NCBI GenBank assembly: GCA_964590755.1
Contig: CAZPYK010000093.1
Span: 1 to 5,797 of the forward strand
From: CAG-390 sp964590755
GTDB lineage: Bacteria; Bacillota; Clostridia; Oscillospirales; CAG-272
Direction: 5' to 3'
Length of the DNA stretch: 5,797 nucleotides
A model generated the notes under the pieces. That model had not been told where the DNA came from, did no database searches, and saw nothing but the letters and a program-made list of their open reading frames with translations. Shown one piece after another: positions 1 to 2,310 of the stretch; within the stretch, counting starts at the first letter, position 1, and each line of letters opens with the position of its first letter. Position numbers and translations under genes: made by a program.

Positions 1-213
1 TGCTTCATTTCGCTAAATCATTCCATCATGAAATATGCTTCATTTCGCTAAAGCACTAATACTCCAAAGTATGCTTCATTTCGCTAAATCATTCCATCAT
101 GAAATATGCTTCATTTCGCTAAAGCACTAATACTCCAAAGTATGCTTCATTTCGCTAAATCATTCCATCATGAAATATGCTTCATTTCGCTAAAGCAACA
201 ATACTCCAAAGTA
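1..213. repeat. Three tandem copies of a 71-bp repeat
   Basis: Units lie at 1-71, 72-142 and 143-213. The first two are identical; the third differs by two bases (GCACTAAT becomes GCAACAAT at about 195-201). Each unit contains two copies of a 17-nt core, TGCTTCATTTCGCTAAA, starting at 1, 36, 72, 107, 143 and 178, so the core recurs every 35 or 36 bp, about 3.4 helical turns. The two intervening segments differ from each other (one holds CATTCCATCATGAAATA, the other ends ACTCCAAAGTA). The array starts at the first base of the window and may continue upstream. A 71-bp period is not a multiple of three, so open frames through it are accidental. The role is unknown; protein-binding iterons or a variable-number intergenic repeat are both possible. 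Confidence 0.95.
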
Positions 214-323
214 TTCATTATTCACTATATTCACTATATTCATGCATACTCTGTATCGTCATTTTGCACAAAAGGAACTACCCAAATTTGCCTGAATTTG
301 GCACATTTTTTTGCAAAAAATGC
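214..323. other. AT-rich intergenic stretch before the promoter
   Basis: No gene is supported here. It begins with a short 9-bp direct repeat (ATTCACTAT at 220-228 and 229-237, followed by ATTCAT), probably replication slippage. It ends with a 14-bp perfect palindrome of six T, GC, six A (307-320), which abuts the -35 region and could act as an AT-rich UP-like element or a bent or protein-binding site. Short reading frames through this region have no plausible ribosome site and run on from the tandem repeat. Confidence 0.6.
282..312 (+). terminator. Weak terminator-like inverted repeat or operator upstream of the promoter
   Basis: CCAAATT (282-288) and AATTTGG (295-301) form a perfect 7-bp stem with a 6-nt loop. 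A run of seven T follows at 306-312, four bases after the stem. The stem is AT-rich and the T run is displaced, so termination would be inefficient. Because it ends only 22 bp before the -35 box, it could instead be an operator for a dimeric repressor or activator of the promoter at 324-352. The sequence alone does not decide between these. Confidence 0.4.
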
Positions 324-352
324 TTGACATTTTCGCGCAGATATGATATTAT
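324..352 (+). promoter_or_regulatory. Strong sigma-A-type promoter with extended -10
   Basis: The -35 box TTGACA (324-329) is perfect. A 17-bp spacer leads to the -10 box TATTAT (347-352), which is preceded by TG one base upstream (344-345), an extended -10. The region just upstream is A/T-rich. The expected start is about 359-361, giving an untranslated leader of roughly 45 nt before the ATG at 405. It is the only near-consensus promoter in the window and is placed to drive the whole + strand gene series. Confidence 0.85.
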
Positions 353-365
353 ATGGATGTAAACA

Positions 366-397
366 AGAGGTGAGCGGAAACCCTAACCGCAGAAAGG
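366..397 (+). promoter_or_regulatory. Structured mRNA leader, copy 1 (hairpin or small pseudoknot plus SD)
   Basis: GCGG (374-377) can pair with CCGC (387-390). The loop contains ACCCT, which could pair with AGG or GGT just upstream (368-371) in an H-type pseudoknot of short stems. The ribosome site AGAAAGG (391-397) follows at once, 7 nt before the ATG at 405. The same arrangement recurs at 1016-1050, sharing GCGGA, AACCC and the 13-mer AACCGCAGAAAGG (385-397 here). Two independent copies in front of two start codons suggest a functional translational element rather than chance. It resembles small pseudoknot riboswitches only in general shape; I do not recognise a known class. Confidence 0.6.
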
Positions 398-404
398 ACA
401 TCAC

Positions 405-635
405 ATGAAAAAAGAATTATTGAAAGCATTCGAGGCAGACCTCCGTATTTTTGCTCGAGCAGGCTTCGACGGAGATGAGCTGCGCAGAGTGGCGCTTATT
501 CTCTCGATTGGTGCGGGCGATTTGGCAAGGGTCAAAGGTATGCCCTGCGAGGCCTTGTTGCTCACGACAGAGGTATCAACGCCAGATCTTTACAGTATTG
601 TCGATAAGGTATTGAGCGAGGTGAAAAAACAATGA
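405..635 (+). CDS. Small unknown protein, first gene of the operon
   Basis: This encodes 76 residues of unknown function. The start is well supported by AGAAAGG 7 nt upstream and by the promoter and leader placed directly before it. The protein looks soluble and mainly helical, with no membrane segment or signal peptide. Its middle (DELRRVALILSIGAGDLARV) has helix-turn-helix-like spacing, and a small DNA-binding or host-interaction protein would suit an early phage position, but no motif proves this. The stop overlaps the next ATG (ATGA, 632-635), so the two genes are translationally coupled. Base composition is richer than the replication genes: bases 421-480 are 32/60 G+C, against 18/60 for 2581-2640 in the polymerase gene. 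This hints at a separate origin for the module. Confidence 0.8.
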   Translation: MKKELLKAFEADLRIFARAGFDGDELRRVALILSIGAGDLARVKGMPCEALLLTTEVSTPDLYSIVDKVLSEVKKQ

Positions 636-946
636 CTAAGATTTTGCGCGGCGTAGCTGCTGAGGCGTGGGCATACAAATACGGCAAGGCTATCAAGGAA
701 GACCGTTTTGACCTTTGGAGCTGGTATAAAAACCCGTCACACGCTAAAGTGTACGAGTACAACGATCTGGTAAGTTATGCAATTGACAACGGTTATTACG
801 GCGTTCGCGTCGTGTCCGCTAATTCGTTCGTGTTCACCGTCGGATACCGTAACAGTAAGGAGCTTGTCATCGAGACAGCACTAAATCGGTATATCATTCC
901 GATTGATACGATGATAATCAAGCACTTCGTAGACGCTGATTTTTGA
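632..946 (+). CDS. Unknown 104-residue protein, coupled to the preceding gene
   Basis: This encodes 104 residues of unknown function. The ATG overlaps the previous stop by 4 nt; a purine-rich stretch (GAGCGAGGTG, about 614-623) is a plausible ribosome site. The N-terminal third is rich in aromatic residues (W, Y, F between residues 13 and 43). The remainder alternates hydrophobic and polar residues (VRVVSANSFVFTVGY), as in a small beta-rich fold. There is no transmembrane segment or recognisable catalytic motif. The stop codon (944-946) lies one base before stem I of the hammerhead ribozyme, so ribosomes finishing this gene would sit on the ribozyme's 5' flank. It shares the higher GC content of the first gene. 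It is a small accessory early protein of the phage, function not assigned. Confidence 0.75.
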   Translation: MTKILRGVAAEAWAYKYGKAIKEDRFDLWSWYKNPSHAKVYEYNDLVSYAIDNGYYGVRVVSANSFVFTVGYRNSKELVIETALNRYIIPIDTMIIKHFVDADF

Positions 947-947
947 A

Positions 948-1006
948 GCCTTCTGATGAGTCTCTGAGAATTGAGACGAAACGCCACTTTATAGTGGCGT
1001 CAAGGC
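948..1006 (+). ncRNA. Hammerhead ribozyme, type I topology (stem I open)
   Basis: All conserved core elements are present in order. Stem I 5' strand is GCCTT (948-952). The core CTGATGA follows (953-959). Stem II is GTCTC/GAGAC (960-964 with 973-977, 8-nt loop). GAA follows at 978-980. Stem III has 7 bp (981-987 with 994-1000, 6-nt loop), including the required A-U pair next to GAA. GTC ends at C1001, and the stem I 3' strand AAGGC (1002-1006) pairs fully with 948-952. Cleavage is predicted between C1001 and A1002, leaving a 2',3'-cyclic phosphate and a 5'-OH. Beyond stem I, TTT (942-944) could pair with AAA (1008-1010) across a small internal loop, of the kind type I hammerheads use for loop II contacts (inference). 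It lies between the upstream gene pair and the micro-ORF, so cleavage would split the operon mRNA. Confidence 0.93.
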
Positions 1007-1050
1007 GAAAGCCATATAGGGACGCGGATAACCCATCAACCGCAGAAAGG
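1004..1050 (+). promoter_or_regulatory. Structured mRNA leader, copy 2, downstream of the ribozyme
   Basis: The 3' cleavage product would begin AAGGC. GGC (1004-1006), the tetraloop GAAA and GCC (1011-1013) form a GNRA hairpin that uses the stem I 3' strand. Next come GGG (1019-1021), GCGG (1024-1027), CCC (1032-1034) and CCGC (1040-1043), interleaved as an H-type pseudoknot with stems GGG/CCC and GCGG/CCGC. AGAAAGG (1044-1050) follows as the ribosome site for the ATG at 1059. The 13-mer AACCGCAGAAAGG (1038-1050) and the flanking GCGGA and AACCC blocks match the promoter-proximal leader at 366-397. The pseudoknot is a prediction from base complementarity only. Confidence 0.6.
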
Positions 1051-1058
1051 TATTAACT

Positions 1059-1136
1059 ATGCAGAGAACTGTAAAAATGACCCGATTCACCTATACCGAT
1101 GAAACATTTATCAGACTGGCAAAAGTGGTGGAGTGA
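1059..1136 (+). CDS. 25-codon micro-ORF, possible leader peptide
   Basis: An ATG with a good ribosome site (AGAAAGG, 8 nt away) opens a 25-residue frame beginning MQRTVKMTRF and ending RLAKVVE. No function is recognised; it has no signal peptide or membrane segment. Because its leader copies the one before the first gene of the operon, the start is likely used. The TGA stop (1134-1136) starts on the last base of the 5' arm of the hairpin at 1125-1149, so a ribosome at the stop would melt that hairpin. That layout is typical of leader peptides controlling attenuation. It may equally be a genuine small phage protein or the remnant of a longer one. Confidence 0.55.
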   Translation: MQRTVKMTRFTYTDETFIRLAKVVE

Positions 1137-1171
1137 TAAACTCCACCACAGTAAAGGACGGTGATTTTTTT
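1125..1171 (+). promoter_or_regulatory. Candidate attenuator: hairpin overlapping a truncated terminator copy
   Basis: GTGGTGGAGT (1125-1134) and ACTCCACCAC (1140-1149) form a perfect 10-bp stem with loop GATAA. Within its 3' arm, CACC (1144-1147) can alternatively pair with GGTG (1160-1163), which is followed by a seven-T run (1165-1171). The block 1137-1171 resembles the operon terminator at 5709-5745: both have ATAAACTCCACC, then GGACGGTG, then a T run. The copy here lacks the GAGTT that would complete the 3' arm. The two pairings are mutually exclusive, as in terminator/antiterminator switches, but the terminator form has only 4 bp and may be a relic. The ribosome site of the next gene (AAAGGA, 1153-1158) lies in the same block. 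Confidence 0.5.
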
Positions 1172-1361
1172 GAGGAGAGCTACGCGCATTTATTTGCGCA
1201 ACCTGCAATTGGAACTTTACGAAACTGCAAATTACTTAAAATCTAAAGCACTTAATGGCAGCTTGACTAATGCAGAGCTTTTGCAACTAAATGTTGCAGA
1301 AGAAAAGCTAAGCGTTGTCAATACAGTTATTGACTTTGAAACCAACTATGCAAATAATTAA
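1170..1361 (+). CDS. Small unknown helical protein (TTG start)
   Basis: From TTG at 1170 the product is 63 residues; an in-frame GTG at 1161 would give 66. TTG is preferred because AAAGGA (1153-1158) is 11 nt from it but only 2 nt from the GTG. The product looks mainly helical and is soluble. It has a basic N-terminus (RRATRIYLRN) and then leucine- and glutamate-rich helices (LQLELYETANYLKSKAL, then LTNAELLQLNVAEEKLSVV), compatible with a two-helix hairpin or coiled coil. Function is unknown. It precedes the SSB-like gene by 20 nt and ends in the predicted weak promoter at 1330-1358. Its start lies within the candidate attenuator, so it would be the first gene affected by that element. Confidence 0.65.
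   Translation: MRRATRIYLRNLQLELYETANYLKSKALNGSLTNAELLQLNVAEEKLSVVNTVIDFETNYANN
1330..1358 (+). promoter_or_regulatory. Possible internal promoter for the SSB-like gene
   Basis: TTGACT (1330-1335) and AATAAT (1353-1358) are spaced by 17 bp, each one base from consensus. A start near 1365 would place the strong ribosome site GGAGGA (1368-1373) almost at the 5' end of the transcript. In an AT-rich genome such pairs arise by chance and this one overlaps coding sequence, so the call is tentative. If real, it would let the replication genes be transcribed independently of the ribozyme and attenuator region. Confidence 0.3.
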
Positions 1362-1381
1362 ATTCATGGAGGATTAAATTT

Positions 1382-1735
1382 ATGGAAACGATTAGAACTC
1401 TCAAGGTGTTTGCTAAGGAAATTGCTAAAGATAAGCAGAAGTTTATCACTTGCTCCGCGCTGATTGCTGATAAATGGTATAAGATTAAATTTAACAAGGA
1501 ATGCACCGGCATTCCCAGAGAACGCGGAGTATATGATATCACTATCGATATCGCAGATACCTCTTATCAGCGAGGCGCAATGTACACGAACAAAAAAGGC
1601 GAATCCGCAAGAAGCAATGACATTATCTGGATTAAATCAATTAAAGAAATTCGCAAGTACACGGACGATGAACTTCGTGAACAGAATCGCGAGGTTATGC
1701 TTGCAGTGTTTGACGGCAGTGATTTGCCCTTTTAA
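1382..1735 (+). CDS. Probable phage single-stranded DNA-binding protein
   Basis: This encodes 117 residues, with ribosome site GGAGGA 8 nt before the ATG. The N-terminal two thirds are rich in beta-prone segments (KFITCSALIADKWYKIKF, then GVYDITIDI, then DIIWIKSI), consistent with a single OB-fold-like domain. The C-terminus is a charged helix ending VFDGSDLPF. That resembles the acidic ...D(D)xPF tip by which bacterial SSBs recruit partner proteins, although with fewer aspartates. Position supports the assignment: in phi29 the SSB gene (5) lies upstream of the terminal-protein (3) and polymerase (2) genes, and here the same order is seen. During protein-primed replication the protein would coat displaced single strands. 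Its stop TAA overlaps the next ATG by one base (TAATG). The assignment rests on context and tail, not on a recognised catalytic signature. Confidence 0.6.
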   Translation: METIRTLKVFAKEIAKDKQKFITCSALIADKWYKIKFNKECTGIPRERGVYDITIDIADTSYQRGAMYTNKKGESARSNDIIWIKSIKEIRKYTDDELREQNREVMLAVFDGSDLPF

Positions 1736-2310
1736 TGCTTATGTTAGCGACTTATATAACCACGGAGGAAATGCTCGAGGAAAGCCGTAAGTTAATTAAC
1801 TCTCTAAAAGGTAGGATTGCAAATATCGAGGGGCTGGGCGAATCAGCCCCTCAGTACGCAGTAAAACACTTTAGAGAATTAGAAAAAAGAATACCAAAAA
1901 AGTTAACTGACCTTTCCGATAAAGAGCTGCGCACCTTGTACCGTGATTTGCGTTATATAAATGCACTTAAAAGCTCAACTGTAAAAGGTGCAAAAGAAAT
2001 ACAAAAGAAATTTCTACCGATAGAAAAACAATTGAATGCACTATCAAAGACAACCAGAAATAAATTCTGGGAAGCTTACGGCAAAATTTTCGAAAGCACC
2101 GGTGGCGTTCTTGAGAAATTCAAGTATGAGATTTTAGAAACGAATATAGATTATATTTATGGCGGAGATGTAGATATAGACAGTATTGTTAACGATATCG
2201 TATCGGCATACGATAAGACTTTGTTAGAATTGGGGTACGACCCAGATGACGAAACAATCAAATTACATTTCACCGACAAACTCGACAAACTTCGCAAACA
2301 GTTTAGATGA
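1735..2310 (+). CDS. Candidate DNA terminal protein (replication primer)
   Basis: This encodes 191 residues, mostly helical and strongly charged (many K, R and E), with no membrane segments. An early block, SLKGRIANIEGLGESAPQYA (about residues 23-42), and a later YINALKSSTVKGA segment (about 74-86) resemble phage proteins I associate with candidate terminal proteins; this is recollection, not a search. The main support is position: it lies directly before a protein-primed polymerase and overlaps it by 65 nt, as gene 3 precedes gene 2 in phi29. A terminal protein supplies a Ser, Thr or Tyr hydroxyl for the first nucleotide and stays bound to each genome end. The priming residue cannot be picked by eye. 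The ATG at 1735 has no clear ribosome site and probably relies on reinitiation at TAATG; ATG 1741 is an alternative. Another replication accessory protein remains possible. Confidence 0.55.
   Translation: MLMLATYITTEEMLEESRKLINSLKGRIANIEGLGESAPQYAVKHFRELEKRIPKKLTDLSDKELRTLYRDLRYINALKSSTVKGAKEIQKKFLPIEKQLNALSKTTRNKFWEAYGKIFESTGGVLEKFKYEILETNIDYIYGGDVDIDSIVNDIVSAYDKTLLELGYDPDDETIKLHFTDKLDKLRKQFR
1828..1852 (+). repeat. GC-rich perfect hairpin inside the candidate terminal-protein gene
   Basis: GAGGGGCTG (1828-1836) and CAGCCCCTC (1844-1852) are perfectly complementary over 9 bp with a 7-nt loop, in codons 32-40. Seven of the nine pairs are G-C, unusual in this AT-rich neighbourhood. No T run follows, so it is not an intrinsic terminator. 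An effect on translation, mRNA decay or protein binding is possible but not shown. Confidence 0.7.

Noticed and set aside
1..213. CRISPR-like array of 17-nt repeats with 18-19-nt spacers
   Set aside because: The intervening segments themselves repeat with a 71-bp period, and the sizes are far too short for a CRISPR; it is a simple tandem repeat.
106..362. Two overlapping frames of 73 and 61 codons running out of the tandem repeats
   Set aside because: They read repeat sequence whose 71-bp period is not a multiple of three, lack ribosome sites and run into the promoter.
368..397. preQ1-I or SAM-II type pseudoknot riboswitch
   Set aside because: Only the general shape (short interleaved stems before AAGG) is similar; the conserved ligand-binding sequences of these classes are not seen.
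562..987. Minus-strand frames opposite the two small early genes (562-762 and 796-987)
   Set aside because: They lack supported ribosome sites, lie opposite coupled + strand genes, and the second covers the ribozyme. They are shadows of the sense-strand features, as are the other minus-strand frames further on.
1161..1163. GTG as start of the 1161-1361 frame
   Set aside because: It lies only 2 nt after the AAAGGA ribosome site; TTG at 1170 has a workable distance.
1771..1773. ATG 1771 after GGAGG as start of the terminal-protein candidate
   Set aside because: The GGAGG (1764-1768) is only 2 nt from this ATG, too close to serve it; the TAATG coupling at 1735 is more plausible.
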